This document shows positions 16,856 to 26,617 of a stretch of DNA of 64,000 nucleotides, in pieces. This DNA is from Oligoflexus sp. (GTDB lineage Bacteria; Bdellovibrionota_B; Oligoflexia; Oligoflexales; Oligoflexaceae): the NCBI GenBank assembly GCA_014378195.1, contig JACMOC010000083.1, positions 132,149 to 196,148 of the forward strand, read 5' to 3'. The notes under the pieces were generated by a model. The model was not told the DNA's origin. It searched no databases and saw nothing but the letters and a program-made list of their open reading frames with translations. The first letter of the stretch is position 1; the number at the start of each line of letters is the position of its first letter. The translations under genes were made by a program, and so were the position numbers.

Positions 16856-18298
16856 ATGCAGTTACGCAATGCCAGTCGATTGTTGTCAGTTTCTGTTCTG
16901 AGTCTTGGCGGAGTGGTGTATTCGAGTTCGGTTTTCGCTGCTGGTTTCGCGCTTCGCGATCACTCGGCTAGCGGCGTCGGCACGGCTCTCGCATCCGATG
17001 CAGTCAACACATTCGATGCTTCGGGCGTACTTTCGAACCCGGCGATTATGAGTCAGTTCAAAGGTAATCACCTGAGCCTCGACATTAATTACACCGACGC
17101 GAATATCAAAGCGAGCAACTCGACTCTAGCTCTTTACACAGGCGCAGTTCATCCTGTCCAAGGTGAACCGAGCGAAGATAACGTTTCGGATCCTGTGACC
17201 GTTCCGTCTTTGTACGGCATCTTCCAAATTAACGACGATGCTCATGTGGGGATCAGCTTTAACGTACCTTACGGTACAAACACTGAGTATTCAAACTCTT
17301 GGACCGGTCGTTATTACGGTACAAAAACCGATCTCAAAACCTACGATATCGGTTTGCACTTTTCTTATAAATTTACACCGATGTTTGCTGCGGGCGTAAC
17401 TCTGGATTGGCAGAAAGCCAAGGGCCAGTTGACCTCTGCGGTCGACACAGCTCTGTTAACTGCTGGCGCTTTGGGCCAAGCGGCGGCAGGGGCAGCTGCA
17501 AGCGCTGATCCAGCCGTTCGTGCCCGTGCCGCCGCTTATGCCGCTGCGGCAGTTGGCGCTCAAGCTAATATCGGTAAAGCGGATTCGCTTACCACCTATT
17601 CCGGTGACAGCACCCAATTAGCCTGGGGCCTCGGTTTTCTCTTTACGCCTGACACTACAATTAGGGTGGGCCTATCCTATCGCGGCGAAGTTAAGCACAA
17701 AGCTAAAGGCGACCTGAAATGGGGACCTGAGAACGACCTTGCCACGGCTTACCTTGGCACGCTTCGTGCCAGCGGAAACCGTCAAGTTCAAAACAGTGAC
17801 GACGCCCGACTTGATATCAACCTCCCTTCTGTGACCTCACTTGGTTATGCCCAGGATCTTTCTGACTTTACGGTTTACGGAAACTTAACATATACCAACT
17901 GGTCGACACTTTCGGAGCTCACTCCTAAATGGAATGGCGCTCAGTCGAAAACTGACCTGAACTGGAAAAACTCACTTTATGTCGCCATTGGTGGTGATTA
18001 TCGCCTTGCCCCTGAGTGGACACTTCGTGCTGGTGTCGGTCATGACCAAGGCGTTACGGACGAAAAACATCGTACCCCTCGTACGCCAGACGGCGACCGA
18101 ACAGCCTTGTCTTTAGGCGCGAGCTACAAGGTCGGGACTCTCGACTTCTCTCTCGGTGTTCAACAGCTTTTCCTGCCTACGACACACAGCGATCTTGAAG
18201 CGTCTGCTTACCCAGATAACCAAGCGCGTGGAACGTTCAAAACCACTTATAAAATCAACCCCACAATCGCCGTCGTTTCTGCTGGCTACGGTTTCTAA
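16856..18298 (+). CDS. FadL/OmpP1-type outer-membrane hydrophobic-compound transporter
   Basis: This 480-residue outer-membrane beta-barrel protein probably takes up or exports long-chain fatty acids or hydrocarbons. A signal peptide ends near SSSVFA-A (about residue 29). The mature N-terminus GFALRDHSASGVGTALA is the FadL hatch motif, and the C-terminus ends in the aromatic residue expected for BAM assembly (GYGF). Residues 204-236 are very alanine-rich, a feature seen in extracellular loops of many FadL homologues. The ATG follows GGGGG. A terminator follows directly, so it is monocistronic. Confidence 0.92.
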   Translation: MQLRNASRLLSVSVLSLGGVVYSSSVFAAGFALRDHSASGVGTALASDAVNTFDASGVLSNPAIMSQFKGNHLSLDINYTDANIKASNSTLALYTGAVHPVQGEPSEDNVSDPVTVPSLYGIFQINDDAHVGISFNVPYGTNTEYSNSWTGRYYGTKTDLKTYDIGLHFSYKFTPMFAAGVTLDWQKAKGQLTSAVDTALLTAGALGQAAAGAAASADPAVRARAAAYAAAAVGAQANIGKADSLTTYSGDSTQLAWGLGFLFTPDTTIRVGLSYRGEVKHKAKGDLKWGPENDLATAYLGTLRASGNRQVQNSDDARLDINLPSVTSLGYAQDLSDFTVYGNLTYTNWSTLSELTPKWNGAQSKTDLNWKNSLYVAIGGDYRLAPEWTLRAGVGHDQGVTDEKHRTPRTPDGDRTALSLGASYKVGTLDFSLGVQQLFLPTTHSDLEASAYPDNQARGTFKTTYKINPTIAVVSAGYGF

Positions 18299-18305
18299 AA
18301 AAATT

Positions 18306-18346
18306 GGCCCTCTCGGTCGGCGCTGCCGACTCGGGTGGGCCTTTTT
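18306..18346 (+). terminator. Intrinsic terminator after fadL-like gene
   Basis: The outer stem GGCCC (18306-18310)/GGGCC (18337-18341) and inner stem GTCGGC/GCCGAC (around 18315-18330) are followed by TTTTT at 18342. It begins eight bases after the stop codon. Confidence 0.85.
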
Positions 18347-18511
18347 CTTTAAATAGTTCTACTCACAACTCCTTGTCAGCATAGATTTCAGATGTTAAAA
18401 CCCGTAAGATATCAAAAACCGGGGGGCGCTTGTACTAGTAATGCCTCAGTGAAAAAGGCATGCTTTTGCCCTTGATGTCAGTCGTTCGTTCTTTAGGCTC
18501 TTGGAGATACT

Positions 18512-18964
18512 ATGCGTTATCTTTTGCTATCGGCTACTTTTCTCGCGACTCTGACCGCTTGTGACTGGAACTCGAAGGAAGATTACACCCCTAAAGCGGA
18601 ATATGAAACTTTTCTGAAATCTCAAGAAGAAGCTGCCAAAACTCAAGCCGAGGCTGTCGCCAGCGGTGCCGCTCCAGCGGTTACGGAAGAGCCAGGTAAA
18701 AAGACTTTCGAAACGTTTTGTGTGGCATGTCACGGTATAGATGGCAAGGCGTCGGGGCCAGCTGCGGCGGCTTTGAAGCCAAGTCCTCGTAACTTAACGG
18801 ATAAAGCTTGGCAAGCCAAGGTTGATGACGCGCGCATTGCGAAAGTTATCAAGGAAGGCGGAGCCTCCGTTGGATTGAGCTCTAATATGGCTCCATGGGG
18901 CGGCGCTATCAAAGACGAAGAGATCGCGAATGTCGTTAAATACGTTCGTCACTTCGGCAAATAA
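18512..18964 (+). CDS. Class I c-type cytochrome lipoprotein
   Basis: This 150-residue protein has a lipoprotein signal (LTAC, lipidated Cys17), an Ala/Glu-rich linker (about 25-65) and one cytochrome c domain. The haem site is CVACH (Cys70, Cys73, His74). The likely distal ligand is Met126 in SSNMAPWGG. It is a membrane-anchored periplasmic electron carrier. It stands alone between two terminators; no oxidase gene is next to it. Confidence 0.9.
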   Translation: MRYLLLSATFLATLTACDWNSKEDYTPKAEYETFLKSQEEAAKTQAEAVASGAAPAVTEEPGKKTFETFCVACHGIDGKASGPAAAALKPSPRNLTDKAWQAKVDDARIAKVIKEGGASVGLSSNMAPWGGAIKDEEIANVVKYVRHFGK

Positions 18965-18992
18965 GCCTGATTCTATTTTCCATTGCTGACGG

Positions 18993-19026
18993 AAAAATCC
19001 GACAAGGTCATCTTGTCGGATTTTTT
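18993..19026 (+). terminator. Intrinsic terminator after cytochrome gene
   Basis: A perfect 14-bp stem, AAAAATCCGACAAG (18993-19006) with CTTGTCGGATTTTT (19012-19025), has a five-base loop and a T run. The A-rich left arm would let it also work for the minus-strand PilZ gene that ends at 19068. Confidence 0.92.
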
Positions 19027-19067
19027 ATTGTAACTTTTTCGATGAGTAGAATTGGCCTTAGTCCGAA

Positions 19068-19442
19068 TCAGCTATAGCGCGTGAGGATCTCAATCAAATC
19101 GATTGAGTCCTGCTGCCCTGGCGTGAGCTCTATACCACAGCGTTGCATGGCTGGGTCGACTTGCGTGCTGCTTTCACGCTCTTGCTTGGCATCGTAGATA
19201 TGTTTGATCGTAAACCGAAGAGAGCCATGTGTGTTGTTCTTAAACTCCACAAGGATTTCTTCGCCCTCTGCCGGGCAGGGACCAAGCAAGATGCCAAGGC
19301 CTTTGCGCGATATATCCAAGGGAATAAAATTCAGCTCCTGGCTTTTATGAGTCAAACGTCCCGGAATCTCGCCCAAAAAAACGAGTCGATTCTCGGTCCG
19401 TCGTTCACGACCTCGTTTGACTTTTTTCGGTGGGCTGTTCAT
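19068..19442 (-). CDS. PilZ-domain protein (putative c-di-GMP receptor)
   Basis: This 124-residue protein is almost entirely one PilZ domain. The arginine-rich motif RERRTENR (about 12-19) and the DISRKGLGI motif (D/NxSxxG, about 43-51) are the two c-di-GMP contact elements, and both appear intact. The ATG has GAGGT upstream. Its partner or output is not evident from the neighbours, though a type IV pilus ATPase lies 6 kb away. Confidence 0.85.
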   Translation of the reverse strand: MNSPPKKVKRGRERRTENRLVFLGEIPGRLTHKSQELNFIPLDISRKGLGILLGPCPAEGEEILVEFKNNTHGSLRFTIKHIYDAKQERESSTQVDPAMQRCGIELTPGQQDSIDLIEILTRYS

Positions 19443-19533
19443 AGGACCTCACAATATGCTTACGTGGGTATCGGCAAACGGCAGGGAAAATAGAGTCATT
19501 CTCCTTTAAGAGCATGATGTCACAAAGAATTTT

Positions 19534-19555
19534 CTGATTTTTGTCCGAAAATCAG
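19534..19555. repeat. Inverted repeat between two minus-strand genes
   Basis: CTGATTTT (19534-19541) pairs perfectly with AAAATCAG (19548-19555) around a six-base loop. It lies 12 bases past the stop of the upstream minus-strand gene and before the PilZ gene. It may be a weak terminator; the T run after it is interrupted. Confidence 0.35.
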
Positions 19556-19566
19556 TGGCAAAGTGT

Positions 19567-19944
19567 TTAGGATTTGGGGCGCCCCTTGGCGGGCTTAGGC
19601 GATTTGTCCATAAGCTTGTTGTAGAGTGACATGCCGTACGTGAGCTGAACTGTGCGGGCACATGCGCCTATGGATTCGGATGAGCGAAATATGCGGCATG
19701 CGTGCATTCGTTGACTGCGGTTTGAGGGCTGAGCACAGGATTCGAAATTTCCCGAGAGCATGAGTCTTTTAGCGCCTTGATCATTCACCACGAGTCCAAC
19801 TCCTAGATTTAGGTTTTGACTTGGATAGAAAGAACTATAGACCGTTAAATGCACAGCACTTGGCGCTTTTGCTTTTAAAGCTTCGGCGAGCGATTCTGCT
19901 TTTGACTTCGACTTTAACTTCGATTTTCTTTTTTTAATTCTCAA
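19567..19944 (-). CDS. Basic protein of unknown function
   Basis: This is an open frame of 125 residues with a TTG start and AGAG upstream; no ATG start is available before residue 60. The N-terminus is a Lys/Ser-rich repeat-like stretch (KKRKSKLKSKSK), and the C-terminus is also basic (KSPKPAKGRPKS). The middle contains four cysteines. I recognise no family. Gene status is uncertain, and the start could be wrong. Confidence 0.45.
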   Translation of the reverse strand: MRIKKRKSKLKSKSKAESLAEALKAKAPSAVHLTVYSSFYPSQNLNLGVGLVVNDQGAKRLMLSGNFESCAQPSNRSQRMHACRIFRSSESIGACARTVQLTYGMSLYNKLMDKSPKPAKGRPKS

Positions 19945-19980
19945 TAGAATCTCTGATCAAGGGTAATGAGTCAATTCTTT

Positions 19981-20481
19981 TTATTTGGGCATTGCGTCGG
20001 TTTTTATTGCATCACGCGATGTCTTCACCCAGTTCAGGATGGTTTGTCTTTCCTCAGGCGATAACTTCGTGTCTCTATGAATAAACGTGTAAGCTTTGGG
20101 GGGCATTTCACCTTCTCCCACCTCATCACCAATATCCTCCAAATCATGATCGATCTCGTGCTTTGATACAAAAGGAAAACCCTTGGAAAGATCGAGATGC
20201 TCACGGGCTTCAGCAATATCGGAATCGATGTATTGTTTAACACCGGGAATTTTGTAGTACCAGGGATAATGAGTTTTATCGGAATGGCAGTCATAACATT
20301 TGGCTTCAAAAATAGGTTCGATCGACCGCATGTAGGTTTCCTTCAGTCCAGCTAAGGTCGCGGGAGAAACGGATGCGGATTTCGATTCGGTCGATAGTAC
20401 AGGTTTGTGTTCGTCTTCTTCGTGCGCAAAAACTGGGCTTGAAAGGACCAAGAGCGTCCAAAGTATCTTTGACTTGTGCAT
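19981..20481 (-). CDS. Haem-binding-domain protein, exported
   Basis: This 166-residue protein has a signal peptide (cleavage near PVFA-HEED) and a haem-binding domain of the PF14376 type. The c-type haem motif is CYDCH (Cys62, Cys65, His66), followed by the family-typical YPWYYKIP and later EMPPKAYTFIH, a probable distal Met ligand. The ATG at 20481 is preferred over TTG at 20484 because GGGAG lies at 20488-20492. It is divergent from the cardiolipin synthase gene. Confidence 0.87.
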   Translation of the reverse strand: MHKSKILWTLLVLSSPVFAHEEDEHKPVLSTESKSASVSPATLAGLKETYMRSIEPIFEAKCYDCHSDKTHYPWYYKIPGVKQYIDSDIAEAREHLDLSKGFPFVSKHEIDHDLEDIGDEVGEGEMPPKAYTFIHRDTKLSPEERQTILNWVKTSRDAIKTDAMPK

Positions 20482-20608
20482 CAAATTCTCCCTTCCCGAC
20501 TTTTCTCAAACGGCGGATTAAGCTACCATGCAAACAAGAGACCGTCTCCTCAAAACCATTAGGTTCCTGCAATTGGACGTTGATTCTCCTTGTTAGGAAG
20601 CGGATCGA

Positions 20609-22078
20609 ATGATTGAAAGCTGGCTTTATGAACTCTTTTCGCAATGGATACAGCCTTACTGGCCGTACCTTTTAACTTTTGTAACGACTGTTCTCTCAGT
20701 TTTCGCGGCTGGACACGCCATTATGACAAAAAGGGACGTCCGTTCAGCTTTGGGGTGGGCGGGTTTAGTCCTTCTGTCACCAGGCCTCGGTGTCATTTTA
20801 TACTTTTGCCTTGGCATCAATCGGGTTCGACGAAAAGCGCTCGCTCTTCGGAACACGCGTGTAAAAATGCCAAGCGGGTTTTATCGTTATTCCGTAGAAC
20901 CTGTTGAGACTGCGGAGCGCTACGGTGAAGCGGGTGAGACTCTTTTGCAGATCGCTAAGACACTCGGATTCGTTAGTGGCAAGCCACTGCTTCGCGGCAA
21001 CAGCATCGATGTTTTGAATAACGGCGAGGAAGCTTATCCCGCGATGCTTGCCGCGATCCATAACGCCAAACGGTCAATCAGCCTTCAGACTTATATTTTT
21101 GCTTCGGATCGACTTGGCCTAAAGTTTGTTGACGCGCTGGAGGCGGCGGTTAAACGGGGTGTCGCCGTGCGCGTTCTGATCGATGGAATCGGAGTCCGAT
21201 ATTCTTTTCACCCCGTTCATAAATTACTGCGAGCCAGGGGTGTTCCTACAGCGCTCTTTATACCCGTACGCAACATCAAAGTTTTGAACCTTCGCACGCA
21301 CCGGAAAATCATGGTTGTCGACGGGGCCAGTGGTTTTACAGGCGGTATGAACATACGTCTGAATCATGTCGTTAGCGAAGCGGAGAGGGATCCCACGATT
21401 GATGTGCATTTTCATCTGCAGGGTCCGGTCGTCCAACAGCTTCAAGAAGTTTTTGCCGACGATTGGAATTTCGCGACGAACGAAATTCTCCATGGTCCTC
21501 AATGGGTCTCGCCTTTAGAAATGCACGGGACTATTTTTGCTCGCGGCATAGCTGATGGTCCGGATGAAAGTGTAAGTGCGCTCGCCTTAACCCTCCATGC
21601 TGCGATTTCCGCTGCGAAAAAACGGGTGCGAGTGGTCACGCCGTACTTTGTCCCGGATATCACCTTGCTTAGCGCTCTCGGGGTTGCTGCCTGCCGCGGC
21701 ATTGAAGTGGATATCGTTATACCGCTGCATGGAAACCTCCGCCTGGTCCAGTGGGCGGCTTGGTCGCAGCTCCAGGAGCTCATCAGTTTTGGCTGTCGAA
21801 TTTGGTTAACGCCACTGCCCTTTGACCATTCCAAGCTTATGACCGTAGATGGTTTATGGGCTCTGTTTGGGTCAAGCAATTGGGACACACGATCATTGCG
21901 CCTAAACTTTGAGCACAATATCGAAGCGCATGATCAGAATTTTGCACAAAAAATCGATGAAATCATCGAAGGCAAAATAGCGCGCGCTTTTCCTCTAGCG
22001 TTTGATCAAGTTACAACACGTCCTTTCTGGAAGCGATTCCGCGACAGCCTTGCCCGCCTCGGTTCACCTTACCTGTGA
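20609..22078 (+). CDS. cls: Cardiolipin synthase (phospholipase D family)
   Basis: This 489-residue membrane enzyme condenses two phosphatidylglycerols, or a related lipid pair, to cardiolipin. Two N-terminal membrane helices (about 18-38 and 46-70) precede two PLD domains. HKD motifs are His231-Lys233-Asp238 (THRKIMVVDG) with GGMN behind it, and His407-Lys409-Asp414 (DHSKLMTVDG) with GSSN behind it, so both half-sites are complete. Its 3' end overlaps the convergent neighbour by 15 bases. Confidence 0.93.
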   Translation: MIESWLYELFSQWIQPYWPYLLTFVTTVLSVFAAGHAIMTKRDVRSALGWAGLVLLSPGLGVILYFCLGINRVRRKALALRNTRVKMPSGFYRYSVEPVETAERYGEAGETLLQIAKTLGFVSGKPLLRGNSIDVLNNGEEAYPAMLAAIHNAKRSISLQTYIFASDRLGLKFVDALEAAVKRGVAVRVLIDGIGVRYSFHPVHKLLRARGVPTALFIPVRNIKVLNLRTHRKIMVVDGASGFTGGMNIRLNHVVSEAERDPTIDVHFHLQGPVVQQLQEVFADDWNFATNEILHGPQWVSPLEMHGTIFARGIADGPDESVSALALTLHAAISAAKKRVRVVTPYFVPDITLLSALGVAACRGIEVDIVIPLHGNLRLVQWAAWSQLQELISFGCRIWLTPLPFDHSKLMTVDGLWALFGSSNWDTRSLRLNFEHNIEAHDQNFAQKIDEIIEGKIARAFPLAFDQVTTRPFWKRFRDSLARLGSPYL

Positions 22079-24151
22079 TGGATCAATTGTGTCTTTTTCG
22101 TTTTCTTCGGCACCCTTGGTGGGGAAAAAGAAGGCAAGAGGTTTCCATTTGAAAAGCTGCAGAACGCGCGATTTTATCGATAGAAACGTTCGGTCATTGA
22201 TGTTCTGAGCGTAGCGCGCAACCATGAGCGCCATATAAAAACTCACCGTGAAGTTTAGAAAGCCTATTCCTAATACGCCGAGCGATGCCATCACGATCTC
22301 GGTCGGAACCGCTGCTGATCCCATCGACACAGCCGCGATAGCAAGTGATGCGGAGGATAGGGTCACGTGCCGAATATCAAGAGGCAAGCCCGTGATTTTG
22401 CCGAGGAAGGGGAGGGTCGCGAGGAAAAAACCGAGAACGACGTTCCCGGTGATTCCCGAAATATTCTGGCTCAGAAAGGTGGAGATTTTTTTGCCGCTCT
22501 CGGGTCCGAAGGCTCTTTTTATTCGAGCATTTTTCTCGAGGCGATTGGGAACTCTCTGATAGGCGAGCCAGTTCTCAAACCAACCTGCAACCAGGCTCGA
22601 CATCCACAAAAGGAGGCCTGTCTGGGCGGCATAAAATAAGGATAAGGTGCGAATAGGATGAAGAGATTCAATCGCATGTTTTGCATAGTCCAGATCATAA
22701 AAAGGCTGGCCTTTGATACGCGCAAAAGCATAGGAGAATAAAAGAGCCGTTGGCACAGCCAGCCCTATATTGCCCAGCACCGCCGCGAATTGCGACCTTA
22801 CGATGTGCCTGATTTCAAACGCGATCGCGAGGTTGTTTGTGCTGCCCTTACTCATTTTGATCTTAGTGGCGAGGGCCGCGGCCGTCATCGAGGGTTGTTT
22901 GGTAGCAAGTGTAAAATGAAGACCTTGCATAGCGAGAAAGCTTCCGGCGTAGTTACCAAATTGGAAAAAAGCCTCAATGAAGGGCGGTAAAGCCAGCTTG
23001 CCAATACCATATTTGAGCATAGTCGTACCGACGGTTAAAACGCCCCCGCCTGATGCGGATTTCAACATGCTCAAATACTCGGCGCGGGTGCGGGTTATGT
23101 AATGCTCGCCCGATGTTCCCGTATGCTCAACGACCCGAAGGGAAAGCATCTGTAAATTCCCTTTGAGGAGCTGGCGAAAATTGGTGGCATCGTAACGCGC
23201 TCGGATCAGTTCGGCCAATAGCAAAAGGCCCTGCTCGCCTCTGCAGTTTTCTTTGATCGATTCGAGCTGCCGGCAAATAAAACCGAGCCGCCTCAAATGC
23301 ATGAGTATATGCTCGAGCCTCAGAACCAATCCCGTGTTAACGCCATGGGTCTGAAGGTATTCGAACGCCTGATTCATGGCCACTTCACAGGCTTTTAAGT
23401 GCACGAATACAGTATCAAGTTCAATGTCTTTCCAGTCAAACCCGTTCGATGCAAGTAGTTTCTGGCTCATGTCGGCTATGGTGCGTTCCAGTTTCCAAAA
23501 CGGGAGTTGCTGCAGATCCGGACAGCCGAGCCGAGTCCACAAACTCGGGGTGCTGCCCATAGACGAAACCTGCACCGCGAGGACCTGCATTGCCGCTATC
23601 ATGTCTTTTAAAACAGACTCAAAAAGGCTTTTCTCGCCGGTGTGTTGTCTCACAATGCAAAAAAATTCCTGGAGGAGTTCGATCGGAAGCGTTTCGATCC
23701 ACTCAGCATCCTCGCGGCTCGGAAATATTGTTTCAAGCCATTCCGAAAGTTCCTCAGGCGGTTTGGGCAAAGGCAAAATGTGGTCGATCATGAGACTCGC
23801 GATCTGGTCAGCGAAGCCTTTTTCTTCAAACAGCCCCAGATACGCAAAACAGGAGAAGGCTCGACAGGATTCAAACATCTCGCGGATTACGAGACTCACA
23901 TTTTTTGCCCAATCAGGATGTCTCTCCAGGAGCTGGAGTATAAAACGGATACGGGTGTGCGGTGATTTATGTTCCGTGCGGACGCCGTTGACTGGTGCAA
24001 CAATCCAGATCCTAACCATCGAAAACCATTCTATTTTTTGCTCGTAGCTCATCTCGGGGCTGGCGATGGATAACACGTAGGCGAGATCGTGTTTACCTTC
24101 TGCATTGGAAAAGAGATCCTGGAATTTTTTGATTGAGCTCTTCTCTTGCAT
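22064..24151 (-). CDS. 'Site-specific recombinase' (Gcr-like) family membrane protein
   Basis: This 695-residue protein resembles the family annotated as site-specific recombinase (PF10136, Neisseria gcr). It has a helical soluble N-terminal half (about 1-370) and a C-terminal half with about six to seven membrane helices (about 380-675). No tyrosine or serine recombinase catalytic motif is seen, and the membrane topology argues against DNA recombination, so the family name is probably misleading. The ATG has GGAG upstream. It is convergent with cls. Confidence 0.8.
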   Translation of the reverse strand: MQEKSSIKKFQDLFSNAEGKHDLAYVLSIASPEMSYEQKIEWFSMVRIWIVAPVNGVRTEHKSPHTRIRFILQLLERHPDWAKNVSLVIREMFESCRAFSCFAYLGLFEEKGFADQIASLMIDHILPLPKPPEELSEWLETIFPSREDAEWIETLPIELLQEFFCIVRQHTGEKSLFESVLKDMIAAMQVLAVQVSSMGSTPSLWTRLGCPDLQQLPFWKLERTIADMSQKLLASNGFDWKDIELDTVFVHLKACEVAMNQAFEYLQTHGVNTGLVLRLEHILMHLRRLGFICRQLESIKENCRGEQGLLLLAELIRARYDATNFRQLLKGNLQMLSLRVVEHTGTSGEHYITRTRAEYLSMLKSASGGGVLTVGTTMLKYGIGKLALPPFIEAFFQFGNYAGSFLAMQGLHFTLATKQPSMTAAALATKIKMSKGSTNNLAIAFEIRHIVRSQFAAVLGNIGLAVPTALLFSYAFARIKGQPFYDLDYAKHAIESLHPIRTLSLFYAAQTGLLLWMSSLVAGWFENWLAYQRVPNRLEKNARIKRAFGPESGKKISTFLSQNISGITGNVVLGFFLATLPFLGKITGLPLDIRHVTLSSASLAIAAVSMGSAAVPTEIVMASLGVLGIGFLNFTVSFYMALMVARYAQNINDRTFLSIKSRVLQLFKWKPLAFFFPTKGAEENEKDTIDPSQVR

Positions 24152-24214
24152 GCGGTCTCCGTAAGTCAGTTACCTTCAGAAGTCTATGCGCTTGCCCTCT
24201 GGAGAGCAAGGTAT

Positions 24215-26389
24215 CTAAGTCGGCTTCCAGAGTCTGAGAAGGAGGGAGTTTGTCACGACACTTACGCTGCTTAAGGCCATAGCGGCTGCTGCCAGCATGG
24301 GGTTGAGGTAGCCGAATGCAGCGAGGGGAATGCCGACAATATTGTAGAGAAAGGCCCAGAAAAGATTCTGTTTGATTTTGCTACGGATCGCTTTACAAAG
24401 CCGAATTGCATCGACGACGCGATGCAAGTCGCCTTGCATAATCGTGATACTGGCGGTCTGCATAGCGACATCTGTGCCGGTGCCCATGGCCAGCGACAGG
24501 TCAGCCGCCGCCAGGGCAGGCGCATCGTTAATACCGTCACCGACCATACCAACCGATAGAGGTGGGCCTTCGGCTCTCAAGGCCTGAATTTTTGCCTGTT
24601 TTTGTTCGGGAGTGACTTCGGCAATCCAGTCATCGAGCTTCAGAGTCTCAGCGACCTTGCGAACGCTTGCAGCATTGTCACCGCTAAGCATGACACTTTT
24701 AATTCCCATCGCATGCAGGTATTTGATGGCAGGCGCAGCGCTTGGTTTGAGAGTGTCGCTGAATGCAAATAGGCCGATAATTTTCTGAGTTTTGAGTTCG
24801 GCTACATAAGAGACCGTCAGGCCCTTCAACGACTCGCGTAATTTCCCTAAAACCGGCCCGTCCGCGTCGATATCGAAGTCTTTCATGAGGGTTCTGTTCC
24901 CGATCAGCAGAGTGCGGCCCTCGACTTTACCTTTAACGCCGCGACCTGGTATGGCTCTGACGTCTTCGGCTCGAAGGGTTGCATGCGGAAGTTGACCGAC
25001 TATCGCTTGAGCGAGAGGATGCTCGCTTCCGGACTGAATAGCGACACAGCCGCGGAGGAGTTCGTCGCGTGAAACACCAAAACCTTCAATATGTTTTAAG
25101 GCCATGCGGCCTTCGGTGAGAGTGCCCGTTTTGTCAAATACGAGAGTCTTTATTTTGTGGGCTGTTTCAAGGGCCTGAGGATCCCGAATGAGGATCCCTG
25201 CTTTAGCTGCGGCGCCAGTTCCAACGATAATAGCCGTGGGTGTCGCAAGCCCCAGAGCGCATGGACACGCAATAACAAGCACGGCTACGGCCCTGATTAA
25301 CGCCAATTCCCAGTTGTGTGTTGCAAATACACAGAAGAAAAAAGTAACAACAGCAATTCCAAGGATCACCGGAACAAACACAGCGCTGATGCGATCCACG
25401 AGCTTTTGAACAGCTGGTTTTTCGGATTGAGCGTTTTCTATGAGCCGAACAATTTTAGCCAAGGTTGTTTCTGTTCCTAGCGCTTCGACCCGGATGAGCA
25501 ATCGTCCGTCGCCATTCAAGGTCCCGCCCGTCGCCTGATCGCCACTGTTTTTCTCGGCTGGAACGCTTTCGCCCGTAAGCATGCTTTCGTCCACAAATGA
25601 CGAACCTTCCAGAATTTTACCATCAGCCGCGACACGCTCACCAGGCTTAACGATAAGCACATCGCCCTTTTGCAGATGGGAGAGGAGGATTAGGGATTCG
25701 ACTTTGTCGCGAAGCACGGTGACTTTATCAGGCCTTAGGCCTTCCAGCTCCCGAATGGCCTGGGTGGCCTGGAATTTGGCGCGAGCCTCCCAGTATTTCC
25801 CGAGCAGAACCAGGGTAATGATGACGGCTGAACTTTCAAAAAAGAGTGGATGATCCGCTGATTCCAGACGAGGCGACAGTGCGAAATGATAAAGACTCAA
25901 GAGAAAAGCTGCGCTGGTGCCTATGGCAACAAGCAGGTCCATATTCCCTGTCTTATCTTTGAGAGCACTCCAGGCCGCTTGGTAAAAGTGCCGACCAAAA
26001 TACCCCTGTATCGGTAATGCGAACAGAAGCTGGAGCCAAGGAGGGAGGGCAAAATGGATGCTATGTCCGGCCACCATCGGAATCATGGGAGCTAGAAGCG
26101 GCAGAGTTATAAGGATCGAGAGATAAACCTGGGTTTTCTGCCTATAGAGTTCGACTTCGGGATGGACTTGAGTCAAATCAAATTCAATTCCGAAGCCAAT
26201 CTTTTCGAGGCTCGCCCGGACCTGCTCGCGCTCGATACGAGGCGTCTCAAATACAAGTTTGGCTTTTTCGGTTCCAAGATTCACGCGGGCCTCGAGGGCC
26301 CCAGGAAGGCGCTTTAGGTTTTTTTCAACGCGAGCGGCACAGGACGAGCAGGTCATGCCGGTCACTCGGAATTCGAACTGCTCAGACAT
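24215..26389 (-). CDS. copA: Copper-exporting P1B-type ATPase
   Basis: This 724-residue protein pumps Cu(I) out of the cytoplasm. One N-terminal heavy-metal domain carries MTCSSC (Cys14, Cys17). The membrane CPC motif is at 375-377, the phosphorylation site DKTGT at Asp419, TGES at 272-275, and the hinge motif GDGINDAPAL is near residue 616. The C-terminal helices carry YN and MxxSS-type copper ligands (MALSSVSVV). The ATG at 26389 with GGAG seven bases upstream is preferred to GTG at 26392. No copZ or cueR gene is adjacent. Confidence 0.95.
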   Translation of the reverse strand: MSEQFEFRVTGMTCSSCAARVEKNLKRLPGALEARVNLGTEKAKLVFETPRIEREQVRASLEKIGFGIEFDLTQVHPEVELYRQKTQVYLSILITLPLLAPMIPMVAGHSIHFALPPWLQLLFALPIQGYFGRHFYQAAWSALKDKTGNMDLLVAIGTSAAFLLSLYHFALSPRLESADHPLFFESSAVIITLVLLGKYWEARAKFQATQAIRELEGLRPDKVTVLRDKVESLILLSHLQKGDVLIVKPGERVAADGKILEGSSFVDESMLTGESVPAEKNSGDQATGGTLNGDGRLLIRVEALGTETTLAKIVRLIENAQSEKPAVQKLVDRISAVFVPVILGIAVVTFFFCVFATHNWELALIRAVAVLVIACPCALGLATPTAIIVGTGAAAKAGILIRDPQALETAHKIKTLVFDKTGTLTEGRMALKHIEGFGVSRDELLRGCVAIQSGSEHPLAQAIVGQLPHATLRAEDVRAIPGRGVKGKVEGRTLLIGNRTLMKDFDIDADGPVLGKLRESLKGLTVSYVAELKTQKIIGLFAFSDTLKPSAAPAIKYLHAMGIKSVMLSGDNAASVRKVAETLKLDDWIAEVTPEQKQAKIQALRAEGPPLSVGMVGDGINDAPALAAADLSLAMGTGTDVAMQTASITIMQGDLHRVVDAIRLCKAIRSKIKQNLFWAFLYNIVGIPLAAFGYLNPMLAAAAMALSSVSVVTNSLLLRLWKPT

Positions 26390-26402
26390 CACTTCACTCC
26401 TC

Positions 26403-26419
26403 GAGACGGTAAGCGTCTC
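26403..26419. promoter_or_regulatory. Dyad just upstream of copA
   Basis: GAGACG (26403-26408) and CGTCTC (26414-26419) form a perfect inverted repeat with a five-base spacer, ending 14 bases before the copA ATG. It overlaps the expected leader and could be an operator or a leader hairpin. It does not resemble the CueR consensus. Confidence 0.3.
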
Positions 26420-26617
26420 CTCCAGTTTCGCTCATTCGCGATAAGTTCGCGCGAGAAAAGTCCAATCCTAGTCAAGTTGCCTTAGATTGCGATTTTTCGT
26501 CATAATTTTCATGTGTTTTTCGCTCAACTAAGCCGGTCGGGCGCTGTTTGGCTCTTGCCAAATGTGGGGAACAGAGGCATTCTGCGAGTCGTTTACCTTA
26601 TTAAGGAAGAGGGCATT

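Noticed and set aside
22064-24151. A mobile element, because of the 'site-specific recombinase' family name
   Set aside because: The protein is a multi-pass membrane protein without recombinase catalytic residues, and no terminal repeats, att sites or transposase genes are seen around it.
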